Of a stretch of 34,074 nt of DNA, positions 23,571 to 32,624 are shown piece by piece (position 1 is the stretch's first letter; every line of letters begins with the position of its first letter). The stretch covers positions 1-34,074 of the forward strand of contig JAFGPK010000018.1 in assembly GCA_016936235.1 (NCBI GenBank), in the 5' to 3' direction. Made by a program: the position numbers and the translations under genes. A model generated the notes under the pieces. The model had not been told where the DNA came from, did not search any database, and saw only the letters and a program-made list of their open reading frames with translations. The stretch is from Candidatus Fermentibacteraceae bacterium (GTDB lineage: Bacteria; Fermentibacterota; Fermentibacteria; Fermentibacterales; JCC-6).

Positions 23571-23808
23571 GGAAATCCTCGCACGCCTCTGTACTCCTGA
23601 ATTTCCACTGACAGTGCCAGAAAGGGATCATGAACTCGGTACGATCGTTCAGCCACTTCTCCTGCTCCGGTCTGTACGGGTAGCACAGATCCGGTCCCCG
23701 GTGATCTCCCGGTATATGAAGGATCGGCGGATCCTGTCTCCTGTCGATGCTGAACGAGTATTCCTCAGAGGAGTCCATGAGCGAAAGGACTATCTTTATC
23801 TCTTCCAT
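23536..23808 (-). CDS. Small hypothetical protein
   Basis: A 90-residue soluble protein with no signal peptide. It is rich in aromatic and charged residues (DLCYPYRPEQEKWLNDRTEF, PFWHCQWKF) and ends in a helix (ACEDFLRYLREI). The ATG has GGAGGG 3 nt upstream, which supports it as a real gene although its 3' end overlaps the convergent gene ending at 23570. The family is not recognised. It lies beyond the nifJ terminator and so has its own transcript. Confidence 0.55.
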   Translation of the reverse strand: MEEIKIVLSLMDSSEEYSFSIDRRQDPPILHIPGDHRGPDLCYPYRPEQEKWLNDRTEFMIPFWHCQWKFRSTEACEDFLRYLREISADS

Positions 23809-23823
23809 GAACCCTCCATGATC

Positions 23824-23848
23824 AACCGGCTGTCATGATACGCCGGTT
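23824..23848. repeat. Inverted repeat beyond the nifJ terminator
   Basis: AACCGGC at 23824-23830 and GCCGGTT at 23842-23848 are perfect 7-bp arms around an 11-nt loop. It lies between the nifJ terminator and the small gene at 23808 and could be a second transcription stop or an operator for that gene. Confidence 0.4.
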
Positions 23849-23862
23849 CGTGCCGGTATCTG

Positions 23863-23895
23863 AAGGCCCGGCCGCCATTTCGGCGACCGGGCCTT
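23863..23895 (-). terminator. Strong hairpin terminating the nifJ transcript
   Basis: AAGGCCCGG (23863-23871) pairs perfectly with CCGGGCCTT (23887-23895), with further pairing possible inside (CCGCC-ATTT-CGGCG). It starts about 37 nt after the nifJ stop codon. The T-tract is short on both strands, so it may be leaky or bidirectional. Confidence 0.65.
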
Positions 23896-23931
23896 TGAAC
23901 GGAGCGGATTTGCCTTTGACCGACCTGTACG

Positions 23932-26900
23932 CTACTTCCAGGTCATCTGCTCCATCTGCTTGTAGATCTTCCATCTGCGGTCCACTTCCACCTGTGCTTC
24001 CTTGATCAGCTCCTCGGCGTGCTCAGGCATGGTCTTCACAAGGCTCTTGAAACGGGCCTCGTTGTAGGCGAAATCCCTGAAGGAGATGGAAGGGTCCTTG
24101 CTGTCCAGTGTCAGCGGTCTGCCGTCCGCGGCTATCTTCCTCGGGTCGAACCTGAGGAGAGGCCAGAACCCGGAATTGACCGCGTTCTTCTGCTCGTCAA
24201 GACCGCAGGTCATGTCGATGCCGTGGGCTATGCAGTGAGTGTAGGCGATGATGATGCTGGATCCCCTGTAGCTCTCGGCCTCGGTGAAGGCCTTCACCGC
24301 CTGACCGTAATTGGCTCCCAGAGCTATCTGGGCGACATAGATGTTGCCGTAGCTCATGGACAGCATCGCCAGGTCCTTCCTCGGCTGGGGTTTGCCCGAG
24401 TAGGCGAACTTGGCCACGGCAGCAAGCGGCGTGGCCTTGGAGCACTGCCCTCCGGTATTGGAGTAGACGCCCGTATCCAGCACCAGGACGTTCACGTCCC
24501 TGCCCTGGGCCAGAACATGGTCCAGGCCGCCGTAGCCTATGTCGTAGGCCCAGCCGTCGCCGCCGATGACCCAGATGCTCCTGTGGACGAGGTAGTCGGC
24601 TACGCTCTCCAGCATCCTCGCATCCTCGGAGTCCACTGATGAGAGCTTCTTTCTAAGCGCAGCCACCCTTTCCCTCTGAAGGGATATGTCGCTTTCGGTA
24701 TCCTGCCCGGCTTCCAGCAGTTCCTTCACCAGGCTCTCACCTACTTTGGAAGCGAGTTTCTCGAGTAACTCACGTGCAATCTGGGTGTGCTTGTCCGCCG
24801 TGAGCCTGAACCCGAACCCGAACTCCGCAGCGTCTTCGAAGAGGCTGTTGTTCCAGGCCGGCCCTCTCCCTTCGTCATTGCTGGCGTAGGGCGTGGTGGG
24901 CAGGTTGCCTCCGTAGATGGAGCTGCAGCCAGTGGCGTTGGCGATGGTGGCCCTGTCTCCGTAGAGCTGTGTGAGCAGCTTTACGTAGGCGGTCTCACCG
25001 CAGCCGGCGCAGGCGCCTGAGTATTCGAAGAGCGGCCTGAGGAGCTGGGTCTCCTTGACGTTTCCGGTGTTCACCTTCGTGCGGTCGTAGTCGGGAAGAC
25101 CGAGGAAGAAGCTGTAGTTTTCCCTCTCCGGCTCCCTGAGAGGAATCTGGTTCTCCAGGTTTATGGCCTTCCTGTCAGGATTCTCCTTGTTCTTGGCGGG
25201 ACAGACATGTACGCATGTCCCGCATCCGGTGCAGTCCTCCGGAGCGACCTGGACGGTGAACTTGAGGTCCTTGAAGCTGCCGCCCTTCGCATCCGTGTGC
25301 TTGAAGGTCCCGGGAGCGTCCTTCAGACAGGTGTTCTCGTAGACCTTCATCCTGATCGCCGCATGAGGACAGACCAGGCTGCAGAAACCGCACTGTATGC
25401 ATGTATCAGGGTCCCATACGGGTATCTCCAGCGCTACGTTGCGCTTCTCCCACCGGGTCGTGCCCAGCGGCCAGCTGCCGTCTGCGGGCATGTGGGAGAC
25501 GGGGACGCTGTCGCCTTCCATCCTTATTATCTTCGCTGTCACCCTCTGCACGAACTCGGGCGCCTCCTCCGGGACCGTGGGAGGCATGGGGATTTCGCTG
25601 GTGGCCGTTTTGGGGTATTCAACCAGGTGCAGGTTCGCCAGGGTCTGGTCCACCGCGTTGTAGTTCTTCCTGACTATCTCGTCGCCCTTGCGGCTGTAGG
25701 TCTTCTTGATGGCTTCCTTTATCCTGGCGATGGCCTCGTCCCTGGGAAGCACACCTGAGATGGCGAAGAAGCAGGTCTGCATTATGGTGTTTATCATCAC
25801 TCCCATGCCGGTCTCCCTGGCCACTTCGTAGGCGTCGATGACGTAGAATTTCACCTGTTTCCTGATCATCGACTCCTGGACCTGCTTCGGCAGCATATTC
25901 CAGACCTCGTCCCTGCCGTAGGGGGAGTTCAGGAGGAAGGTGGCTCCTTCGGCCGCGTATCCCAGCACATCGTACTTCTCCAGGAAGATGAACTGGTGGC
26001 AGCCGACGAAATCAGCCCTGCGGATCAGGCATGTCTGCTTGATGGGCTCGGGGCCGAACCTGAGATGGCTCACGGTCCTGGCCCCGGCCTTCTTCGAGTC
26101 GTATACGAAGTAGCCCTGGGCGTAGTTGTCCGTCTCCTCGCCGATTATCTTGATGCTGTTCTTGTTGGCACCTACCGTGCCGTCCGAACCCAGCCCCAGG
26201 AATACGGCCTGGATAGTCTCGGGAAACTCTATCTTGAAGTCGTAGTCCACATCCAGGGAGGTTTCGGTGACATCGTCGGTTATCCCCACCGTGAAATGGT
26301 TCCTGGGTTTGCCCTTGACCGCCTCGTCGAGGACCGTCTTGACCATGGCCGGGCAGAACTCCTTGCTGGACAGCCCGTACCTGCCGCCGATGACCCTGAT
26401 GTTGCTCCTGCCGTTCTCCGCCAGGGCGGTGACCACGTCAAGGTACAGGGGTTCTCCGGGGGCTCCCGGCTCCTTGGTCCTGTCAAGGACGGCTATGTTC
26501 CTCACGGAGTCCGGTATGGAGGCCAGGAGGGAAGCTACATGGAAAGGCCTGTAGAGCCTGACCTTCACAAGGCCGACCTTCTCTCCCCTGGCTGAAAGGT
26601 ACTCCACCGTCTCGTGGGCGGTCTCGCAGCCGGATGCCATCTGCATGACTATGGTCTCCGCGTCGGGGGCACCCACGTAGTCGAACAGGCGGTAGCTCCT
26701 GCCGGTGAGCTCCGCGAACCTGTCCATGTAGTCCTGTACTATGCCCGGTGTGGCCAGATAGTACGGATTGACCGTTTCCCTGCCCTGGAAGTAGACATCG
26801 GGATTCTGGCTGGTCCCGCGGACCACCGGGTGATTGGGATCAAGGCCCCTGTTCCGCGCGGCTATCACCAGTTCGTCGTCCATCATGCTCTTGAGGACCT

Positions 26901-27465
26901 CGTCGGGGACAAGGGCGATCTTCTGTATCTCATGGCTCGTCCTGAAACCGTCGAAGAAGTGGACGAAGGGTATCCTTGCCTTGAGTGTCGATGCATGGGC
27001 GATCACGGCAAGGTCCATGGCCTCCTGAACCGATGCGCTGGCCAGGAGGGCGAAACCGGTCTGTCTCACGCCCATGGTATCGCTGTGGTCTCCGAAGATG
27101 GAGAGAGCCTGGCACGCCAGGCTGCGCGCGGAAACGTGGAACACCGCCGGCGTCAGTTCCGCCGCTATCTTGTACATCGACGGTATCATCAGGAGAAGCC
27201 CCTGGGAGGCGGTGAAAGTCGTGGTCAGGGCACCGGTCTGGAGGGCTCCGTGAACTGCCGCCGAAGCTCCTCCCTCACTCTGCATCTCCTGCACCAGGGG
27301 AACGGTGCCCCAGATGTTCGTCTTCCCCTGGGCCGACCATGCGTCGGCATGCTCTCCCATGGGACTGGATGGAGTGATGGGGTAGATGGCCACCACTTCA
27401 CTGAGTTTGTGGCCTATTCTGGCCGCAGCCTCATTGCCGTCAATAGTTATCATCGTGTTTTTCAT
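23932..27465 (-). CDS. nifJ: Pyruvate:ferredoxin (flavodoxin) oxidoreductase
   Basis: A full-length single-chain enzyme of 1177 residues that converts pyruvate and CoA to acetyl-CoA, CO2 and reduced ferredoxin. All domains are in the usual order: the pyrimidine-binding domain (IDGNEAAARIGHKLSEVVA, YPITPSSPMGE), the transketolase-like domain, the gamma domain (GLGSDGTVGANKNSIKII), two 4Fe-4S motifs (CIQCGFCSLVCP, CTGCGTCVHVCP), a third-cluster Cys (ACAGCGET) and the thiamine diphosphate domain (GGDGWAYDIGYGG, then NTGGQCSKATP). The ATG at 27465 follows GGAG, so a 15-residue longer frame is rejected. It has its own promoter at 27502-27530 and a terminator at 23863. It implies anaerobic or microaerobic acetyl-CoA production. 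Confidence 0.97.
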   Translation of the reverse strand: MKNTMITIDGNEAAARIGHKLSEVVAIYPITPSSPMGEHADAWSAQGKTNIWGTVPLVQEMQSEGGASAAVHGALQTGALTTTFTASQGLLLMIPSMYKIAAELTPAVFHVSARSLACQALSIFGDHSDTMGVRQTGFALLASASVQEAMDLAVIAHASTLKARIPFVHFFDGFRTSHEIQKIALVPDEVLKSMMDDELVIAARNRGLDPNHPVVRGTSQNPDVYFQGRETVNPYYLATPGIVQDYMDRFAELTGRSYRLFDYVGAPDAETIVMQMASGCETAHETVEYLSARGEKVGLVKVRLYRPFHVASLLASIPDSVRNIAVLDRTKEPGAPGEPLYLDVVTALAENGRSNIRVIGGRYGLSSKEFCPAMVKTVLDEAVKGKPRNHFTVGITDDVTETSLDVDYDFKIEFPETIQAVFLGLGSDGTVGANKNSIKIIGEETDNYAQGYFVYDSKKAGARTVSHLRFGPEPIKQTCLIRRADFVGCHQFIFLEKYDVLGYAAEGATFLLNSPYGRDEVWNMLPKQVQESMIRKQVKFYVIDAYEVARETGMGVMINTIMQTCFFAISGVLPRDEAIARIKEAIKKTYSRKGDEIVRKNYNAVDQTLANLHLVEYPKTATSEIPMPPTVPEEAPEFVQRVTAKIIRMEGDSVPVSHMPADGSWPLGTTRWEKRNVALEIPVWDPDTCIQCGFCSLVCPHAAIRMKVYENTCLKDAPGTFKHTDAKGGSFKDLKFTVQVAPEDCTGCGTCVHVCPAKNKENPDRKAINLENQIPLREPERENYSFFLGLPDYDRTKVNTGNVKETQLLRPLFEYSGACAGCGETAYVKLLTQLYGDRATIANATGCSSIYGGNLPTTPYASNDEGRGPAWNNSLFEDAAEFGFGFRLTADKHTQIARELLEKLASKVGESLVKELLEAGQDTESDISLQRERVAALRKKLSSVDSEDARMLESVADYLVHRSIWVIGGDGWAYDIGYGGLDHVLAQGRDVNVLVLDTGVYSNTGGQCSKATPLAAVAKFAYSGKPQPRKDLAMLSMSYGNIYVAQIALGANYGQAVKAFTEAESYRGSSIIIAYTHCIAHGIDMTCGLDEQKNAVNSGFWPLLRFDPRKIAADGRPLTLDSKDPSISFRDFAYNEARFKSLVKTMPEHAEELIKEAQVEVDRRWKIYKQMEQMTWK

Positions 27466-27501
27466 TCTGCTCCATCCTGTTCCAGAACTCCGCCGTTTCC
27501 A

Positions 27502-27530
27502 TAAATACAATCGTCTTGAAGCCAGATCAA
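27502..27530 (-). promoter_or_regulatory. Promoter of nifJ overlapping the asnS stop
   Basis: On the minus strand TTGATC (27530-27525) and TATTTA (27507-27502) are separated by exactly 17 nt. The -35 overlaps the asnS stop codon. It would allow nifJ to be expressed apart from the upstream tRNA synthetase. Confidence 0.45.
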
Positions 27531-28903
27531 AGCATCCTGCCTTTTGACCTGGGGAATGGTATGACGTCCCTGATGTTCTCCATTCCCGTGAAGTACATGA
27601 GCAGCCTCTCGAACCCCAGGCCGAAACCGGCGTGAGGCGCCGTACCCCATTTCCTGATATCGAAGTACCAGGAATAATCCTCTATGTCGATACCGCACTC
27701 CAGAGCCCTGCTCCTGAGGACGTCGGACCTCTCCTCCCTCTGGCTTCCTCCCACTATCTCGCCCACCTGGGGAAAAAGGAGGTCAGTGCAGGCCACGGTC
27801 CTGCCGTCGTCGTTGAGCCTCATGTAGAACGGCTTGATGGAAGCCGGGTAATCGGTCACGAACACCGGTGAGCCGAAATGTTCGTCGGCCAGGAATCTCT
27901 CGTACTCGGTCGCGATGTCGCATCCCCATTGGGGCGCGGTCTCGAAATCCCGGCCGCTTCCCTGCATCAGCTCTATCGCCTCCGAATACGATATCCTTGC
28001 GAAATCGCCTTCGATCAGCATCCGATAGCGGTTCTCAAGTTCCTTCTCGTAGAAGCGGCTGAAGAACCCTATGTCCTCGCCGCACTTTTCCCTCAGGTAG
28101 GAAGCCGTATACTTCACGAACCTCTCGATAAGGGCGATGTCGTCGTCGAGATCGAAGAACGCCATCTCTGGCTCTATCATCCAGAACTCCGCCGTATGGA
28201 ATCTCGTGTCCGACGGATCAGCCCTGAAAGTGGGTCCGAAGGTGTAAACCTTTCCCATGGCGAGGGCCATCGGCTCAGCTTCCAGCTGGGCGCTCACCGT
28301 CAGGAAAGCCTTCCTCCTGAAGTAGTCCTCCGAATAATCGACTCTTCCGTCGCTGACCTTTATCCTGTCCAGAGGCATGGAGGTGACCTGGAAGGATTCC
28401 CCCGCTCCCTCGGCATCGCTGGTGGTTATCAGGGGGGCGTGTATGAAATAGAACCCGTTCTCGTCGAAGAACCGGTGGATCGCCAGGCTCAGGTGGTGGC
28501 TCATCCTGAAGACAGCACCGAATGTATTGGTACGGACCCTCAGATGGGGCATGGACCTGAGGAACTCCAGGGAATGCTTCTTTTTCTGAAGGGGGAAATC
28601 CTCGCCCGCCGGTCCCACGATCTCCAGTTCGACGGCCTCCAGTTCCCTGGACTGCTCCTGGCCCGGAGAGCGGACCACCTTTCCCTTTACCCTGATGCAG
28701 GCTCCCGTGGCAAGCCCTGAGAGGTCTTCGAATCCGTCCCTGTTGAATACCACCTGGAGGGTGGACGGTGTGGATCCGTCGCTTATCTCGGCGAAGGAGA
28801 CGTTCTTGCCGGACCTGGCCGTTCTGACCCATCCGTATACCACGACCACCTCATCGCTGCATTCACCGTTCAGCACTGAAACCACGGGCGTGCGGTCTAT
28901 CAT
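27527..28903 (-). CDS. asnS: Asparaginyl-tRNA synthetase
   Basis: A 458-residue class IIb synthetase that charges tRNA-Asn with asparagine. The N-terminal anticodon-binding OB fold (VVVVYGWVRTARSGKNVSF) is followed by the catalytic core: motif 1 region, motif 2 (YTFGPTFRADPSDTRFHTAE, then FWMIEPE) and motif 3 (GFGLGFERLLMYFTGMENIR). The EFWMIEPEM and DRTPV features fit AsnRS rather than AspRS. A TTG-started form 11 codons longer is possible, but the ATG at 28903 has GGAG about 7 nt upstream and is preferred. It is flanked on the same strand by the radical SAM gene (73 bp upstream) and nifJ (61 bp downstream). Confidence 0.95.
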   Translation of the reverse strand: MIDRTPVVSVLNGECSDEVVVVYGWVRTARSGKNVSFAEISDGSTPSTLQVVFNRDGFEDLSGLATGACIRVKGKVVRSPGQEQSRELEAVELEIVGPAGEDFPLQKKKHSLEFLRSMPHLRVRTNTFGAVFRMSHHLSLAIHRFFDENGFYFIHAPLITTSDAEGAGESFQVTSMPLDRIKVSDGRVDYSEDYFRRKAFLTVSAQLEAEPMALAMGKVYTFGPTFRADPSDTRFHTAEFWMIEPEMAFFDLDDDIALIERFVKYTASYLREKCGEDIGFFSRFYEKELENRYRMLIEGDFARISYSEAIELMQGSGRDFETAPQWGCDIATEYERFLADEHFGSPVFVTDYPASIKPFYMRLNDDGRTVACTDLLFPQVGEIVGGSQREERSDVLRSRALECGIDIEDYSWYFDIRKWGTAPHAGFGLGFERLLMYFTGMENIRDVIPFPRSKGRML

Positions 28904-28927
28904 CGATAACTCCAGGTCCAAGGGTAT

Positions 28928-28944
28928 TCCCGACAACGTCGGGA
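28928..28944. repeat. Short perfect hairpin in the asnS leader
   Basis: TCCCGAC and GTCGGGA are perfect 7-bp arms around a 3-nt loop, 25 nt upstream of the asnS ATG. It has no T-run. It could be an operator or an RNA structure, and it lacks the size and motifs of a T-box. Confidence 0.35.
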
Positions 28945-28976
28945 CTGGTTGATACTGCCGGCTCGGAGAGTTTAAT

Positions 28977-29978
28977 CTATTCAGGCGGAGGGGTTACTGC
29001 AATAGTTTCGGCTTCCCCGACGTGACCTGCGGCCGGAGGGATCTCCTCAAGAGCTTCCACGGGAAAGCCCAGGCGCTTCCCCTGCCAGGTGTCCCTCTCT
29101 TCCATCCCGGCCTCGATGGTCCTTATGATCAGGCTCTTCTCCAGGGACCAGGAGGGGGCGACAGTCATGTCCGCCGGAGCCTGTCCGCTCAAGCGCAGAA
29201 CCACCGCGCCCGGGTCAGTGAGTTCGAGGAAACCTATGGCCATGTCGGCGTATTCCTCCATCCCCTGCGGAATGAATTCCCCCCGCCTGAACCTGGACTC
29301 CATGGGAGTGTCGCGAACCACATGGAAGTTCTGCAGCTTGATGCCTGCCGTACCGGACGCGCTCAGCAGCATGGCGTCCTCCAGGACGGTCTCCATGGTC
29401 TGTCCGGGATAACCCAGTATCATATGGGCCGCGGACATTATGCCCCTGCGGTGAAGTCTTTGAAGGGCCGCCAGGGACTGCTCGGCGGTATGGCATCTGT
29501 TCATGTCCCGAAGCAGGTCGTCATCCAGCGTCTGGATACCCAGCTCGACCCAGATGAAGGTCCTCCCGGACAGTTCCTGCAGAACGTCCAGAACCGAATC
29601 AGGGAGGCAGTCCGGCCTTGTGCACAGAGACACGCCGACCACTCCGGGATGTCGGAGCACGCTTGAGAGAAGCTCCTTGAGTTCCGAGGGGTCTCCGTAC
29701 GTTGTGGTATAATCCTGGAAATAAGGCAGGAACGCGGAGACGCCGTACCTGCCCGCTATGTACCGGCAGCCCTCCTCAAGCTGCCTATGGACGCTCATTC
29801 CCTCCCGCCGGCCGGCGGGTCTCGAAGCCGCTGGATTACAGAAACTGCAGCCGTTTCTTCCCAGCGTCCCGTCACGGTTCGGACAGCTGAAGCCGCCCAC
29901 GAGACCCACCTTGTGGACCTTTCTTCCGAATGTATCCGTCAGAAAGCCGCTGAGCTTGCGCAAACGGAGCCGTTGCAT
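28977..29978 (-). CDS. TIGR01212-family (YhcC/YtqA-type) radical SAM protein
   Basis: A 333-residue member of the TIGR01212 radical SAM family. The family start is clear: RKLSGFLTDTFGRKVHKV, then SCPNRDGTLGRNGCSFC, giving the SAM-cluster cysteines C32, C44 and C47 in a C-x11-C-x2-C form typical of this family. Further family blocks are LPYFQDYTTTYGDP, SLCTRPDCLPD, WVELGIQTLDDDLL and GYPGQTMETVLED. The physiological substrate of the family is not firmly known to me. A GGGAGG lies about 12 nt before the ATG. It heads a minus-strand series with asnS and nifJ, and its start faces the divergent arylamine N-acetyltransferase gene 72 bp away. Confidence 0.9.
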   Translation of the reverse strand: MQRLRLRKLSGFLTDTFGRKVHKVGLVGGFSCPNRDGTLGRNGCSFCNPAASRPAGRREGMSVHRQLEEGCRYIAGRYGVSAFLPYFQDYTTTYGDPSELKELLSSVLRHPGVVGVSLCTRPDCLPDSVLDVLQELSGRTFIWVELGIQTLDDDLLRDMNRCHTAEQSLAALQRLHRRGIMSAAHMILGYPGQTMETVLEDAMLLSASGTAGIKLQNFHVVRDTPMESRFRRGEFIPQGMEEYADMAIGFLELTDPGAVVLRLSGQAPADMTVAPSWSLEKSLIIRTIEAGMEERDTWQGKRLGFPVEALEEIPPAAGHVGEAETIAVTPPPE

Positions 29979-30050
29979 TAAACTCTCACACCTCCCGTGA
30001 CATGCAGCTGCGATGGCTCAAAGATACAATAAGGAAAGGGGACGCGCCGA

Positions 30051-30863
30051 GTGGAACAGCGAACAGCCTCGAAGAATGCAGCCAGGATGTTCCTGGACCA
30101 TTTCGGCCTGCTGCCGGGTAGAACGGATGTCCTCAGCCTCTCCCGGATAGTGGACGAGTTCTCGCGGATCCCGTGGGAGAACCTCACGAAATTCCTTGTC
30201 AAAGCAAGCGGGATACCCCGTGAAGGAAGGCTCAGATCGCCGGATATCGTGATCAGGCAGCATATAGAGGACGGGACCGGGGGCACGTGTTTTTCCCTGA
30301 CCGACACGCTGGGTGCGGTACTCAGCTTCGCCGGTTTCCGTTGCTTTCCGGTGATGGCTGACATGAACCATGGAATGAACATACACTGCGCCCTGTCGGT
30401 GTTCACCTCCGACGGTGAGAGGTACCTGGCGGACCCCGGATACCTGGTGCCGTTGCCTGTCAGGATCCCCCGGGGGATCGCCGCCGGGACTGAGATCCAT
30501 GGACAGAGAATGGTATGGGAGCCCTCCGCAGGCGATTCCTACGACCTGTTCACCATGGAGGACGGCGGAAGGACATGGCGCTACAGAGTCCGGATGGCTC
30601 CCGTGGACAGGGAGGAGTTCGTCCTTCACTGGCAGAACTCCTTCGAGGCCGCCGGCATGAACAGCCTGCACGCCAACCTGAGGCTGGACCGGCAGAGGCT
30701 GTCGGCCCACAACATGAACCTCAGAAGGACCGATGGCGTGGACAGGAGCAACGAGAAGCTGAGGGATCGCTATCCCCTCATGATGGAGGAGAATTTCGGC
30801 ATAAGCCGCAGGATCGCCATGGAGGCGGAGACGGAGTGGAGGCGATCGTGTCTGGTCCGGTAG
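30051..30863 (+). CDS. nat: Arylamine N-acetyltransferase family protein
   Basis: A 270-residue member of the NAT family, which moves an acyl group from a thioester such as acetyl-CoA to an amine through a Cys-His-Asp triad. The triad is visible as C80 in GGTCFSLTD, H112 in NIHCAL and D128 in LADPGY. The preceding IPWENLTK is the family substrate-loop motif. The GGTCFSLT sequence differs from the common RGGYCFE form, so the substrate may not be a typical arylamine; acyl transfer in a natural-product pathway is possible. The start is GTG behind AAGGAAAGGGG. The next gene overlaps its end by 16 nt, so the two are translationally coupled. Confidence 0.83.
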   Translation: MEQRTASKNAARMFLDHFGLLPGRTDVLSLSRIVDEFSRIPWENLTKFLVKASGIPREGRLRSPDIVIRQHIEDGTGGTCFSLTDTLGAVLSFAGFRCFPVMADMNHGMNIHCALSVFTSDGERYLADPGYLVPLPVRIPRGIAAGTEIHGQRMVWEPSAGDSYDLFTMEDGGRTWRYRVRMAPVDREEFVLHWQNSFEAAGMNSLHANLRLDRQRLSAHNMNLRRTDGVDRSNEKLRDRYPLMMEENFGISRRIAMEAETEWRRSCLVR

Positions 30864-31393
30864 AACCTCTTCCCGTGGCGCTTATGGTCAGCGTGATCTA
30901 CTCCGATGCGGATGTTCTGGTGAAAGCCAGGACGGCCCTGGAGGAGGAGTTCGGCGAAGTGGCCATGTCCAGCGAGCCCTTTCCCTTCGACAGGTCCGAT
31001 TACTACCGTGATGAGATGGGGGAGAGCCTTGAGCGCGTCTGGCTCTGCTTCCGGCGCACCGCCGACCCTTCTCTGCTGCCCGCCTTGAAGCGATCGTGCC
31101 ACAGGATCGAACGTGACCTTTCACAGGAGGACGGGAACAGGATGGTGAACATCGATCCCGGCTACCTGGATTACGGAAAGCTGGTCCTGGCCTCGTTCAA
31201 GGAGGCTCCGGACAAGATCTACATGGGAAACGGGGTGTGGGCCCACACCTGTCTGCGGTACGGCCACGGTTCCTTCACGGCGCCGGACCACAGTTTCCCT
31301 GATTTCAGGGACGGAAGGTTCAACGATTTCATGATGGAGGCCAGGCGGAGTTACCGCAGGATGATCAGGTCAGCGGGGGAACGAGACCTGTGA
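30848..31393 (+). CDS. DUF4416 family protein
   Basis: A 181-residue soluble protein of the DUF4416 family. The family landmarks are in order: ALMVSVIYSDADVL, SSEPFPFDRSDYYRDEMGE, HRIERDLS, MVNIDPGYLDYGKLVLASFK, KIYMGNGVWAHTCLRYGHG and FPDFRDGRFNDFM. Function is unknown. The GTG at 30848 is chosen because GGAGG lies 5 nt before it and the protein then starts as other members do; an in-frame GTG at 30836 is also possible. It overlaps the acetyltransferase gene upstream by 16 nt and converges with the aminotransferase gene, overlapping its end by 24 nt. Confidence 0.82.
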   Translation: MSGPVEPLPVALMVSVIYSDADVLVKARTALEEEFGEVAMSSEPFPFDRSDYYRDEMGESLERVWLCFRRTADPSLLPALKRSCHRIERDLSQEDGNRMVNIDPGYLDYGKLVLASFKEAPDKIYMGNGVWAHTCLRYGHGSFTAPDHSFPDFRDGRFNDFMMEARRSYRRMIRSAGERDL

Positions 31394-32542
31394 CAGTATC
31401 TCCATCGCGGGGTCCAGTTCTTCCCTGGAAAGGCATCCAAAGCTTATCCTGAGGTGCTTCTCTCCTGCCGGTCCGAAGGCGGAGCCCGGTATGGTGCCTA
31501 TCCCGTATTCGTCAAGCAGGTGCATGGCGGCTTCCTCCGAGTTCATGCTCCCCTCGTAGGCGGCCAGTGTGAAGAAAGCCCCACCCGCATCTCTCCAGTG
31601 CAGCTGCCCGTTGCCGGAAAGGGCGGACCTGCAGCGATGCAGACGGGTCCTTACACCCATGGACATCTCCTCTATCCATTCCTGTTCTCCAATGACCATT
31701 TCAAGCAGGCGCTGCGATGGCGCGGGGGGACAGATCACAACCGAGTCCTGCACTTTCAGCGCATGCCTGAGAAGCTCCTCGGGCCCGAAGAGGTATCCCA
31801 GCCTCCATCCCGGCATTCCCAGGCTCTTGGAGAAACTCCCCAGCGTGAGGACGTTCCCGGGCCTGCCGTCCATCCAGGGATGCCATCGATCACGGGTATA
31901 GTTGAATCTCTCGTAGGTCTCGTCGATGATGAGGAAAGTCCCGTTCTCACGGGAAAGCTCCGCCAGCTCCCTCATCCGGGCGTCCGGGATCACGGACCCG
32001 GTGGGATTGCCAGGGTTGACTATAACCAGCGCCTTCAGGGTTCCCATGATCCTTCCGAGGTCGTCCACGGGGAGGGTCCATCCCGCTTCCGTCTCGGCCA
32101 TGGGCAGGGAGACGAGTTCAAGGTCGCTGAACCGGATGGCGAAGACGTGATCGAAATAGTAGGGCTCTATCACGGCCACCCTGTCACCGGCCGAGGTCAC
32201 CGAAAGGAGGGCGCTCAGGAAAGCCTGGCTGGCGCCGCAGGTAAGATGAAGCTCCGAGGACGGATCCAGCCGGATACCCCTTCTCCGATGGAAATCGTCC
32301 GCCACCGCTGTCCTTGCGGTCATGAAGCCCGGGTCGGGGCTGTATCCGTGAAGCGATGGATCACCGAGCCGTGCCGACAGTTCCGAGAGAACATGTTCGG
32401 GAGGCGCATACCAGGGTACTGCCTGGGCCATGCTGTAGACTGTCCCGCCCTCCCGGCGGAGCCCGGATATCCTCTCCATTATCCGCGCTATGGGAGGCAT
32501 GACCACGGCCTTCATCCTCCCCGAGGGCGAGAAGCTGTTCAT
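31370..32542 (-). CDS. Class I/II pyridoxal-phosphate aminotransferase
   Basis: A 390-residue fold type I aminotransferase. The cofactor Lys lies in LGSFSKSLGMPGWRLGYL, with the family NPGNPTGSVIP, the DETYERF segment that holds the ring-stacking Asp and Tyr, and the final carboxylate-binding Arg in HLRISFG. These features fit the aspartate/alanine aminotransferase group; the exact amino acid is not readable. An ATG at 32542 behind AAGGGG is preferred over longer frames (to 32644) that enter the upstream promoter region. It faces the GT4 gene divergently with 82 bp between the starts. It may make an amino acid or an amino donor, and no pathway neighbour indicates which. Confidence 0.88.
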   Translation of the reverse strand: MNSFSPSGRMKAVVMPPIARIMERISGLRREGGTVYSMAQAVPWYAPPEHVLSELSARLGDPSLHGYSPDPGFMTARTAVADDFHRRRGIRLDPSSELHLTCGASQAFLSALLSVTSAGDRVAVIEPYYFDHVFAIRFSDLELVSLPMAETEAGWTLPVDDLGRIMGTLKALVIVNPGNPTGSVIPDARMRELAELSRENGTFLIIDETYERFNYTRDRWHPWMDGRPGNVLTLGSFSKSLGMPGWRLGYLFGPEELLRHALKVQDSVVICPPAPSQRLLEMVIGEQEWIEEMSMGVRTRLHRCRSALSGNGQLHWRDAGGAFFTLAAYEGSMNSEEAAMHLLDEYGIGTIPGSAFGPAGEKHLRISFGCLSREELDPAMEILSQVSFPR

Positions 32543-32624
32543 GGAGTCCCCTTTCCTTCTTATATTGCAGCAGTGCCGGTGGAACATACAAGGGATAGCA
32601 GCACCGAGAAAACTCTGGAGACAA

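Noticed and set aside
24019-24639. A 206-codon plus-strand frame over the nifJ C-terminal domain
   Set aside because: It overlaps thiamine-domain sequence conserved on the minus strand and has no start signal.
26614-27504. A 296-codon plus-strand open frame over nifJ
   Set aside because: It is antisense to conserved nifJ sequence, and its translation shows no fold or ribosome site.
28928-28944. T-box or amino-acid riboswitch before asnS
   Set aside because: The leader is only about 70 nt with a small hairpin; a T-box needs a much longer leader with a specifier loop and a conserved T-box sequence.
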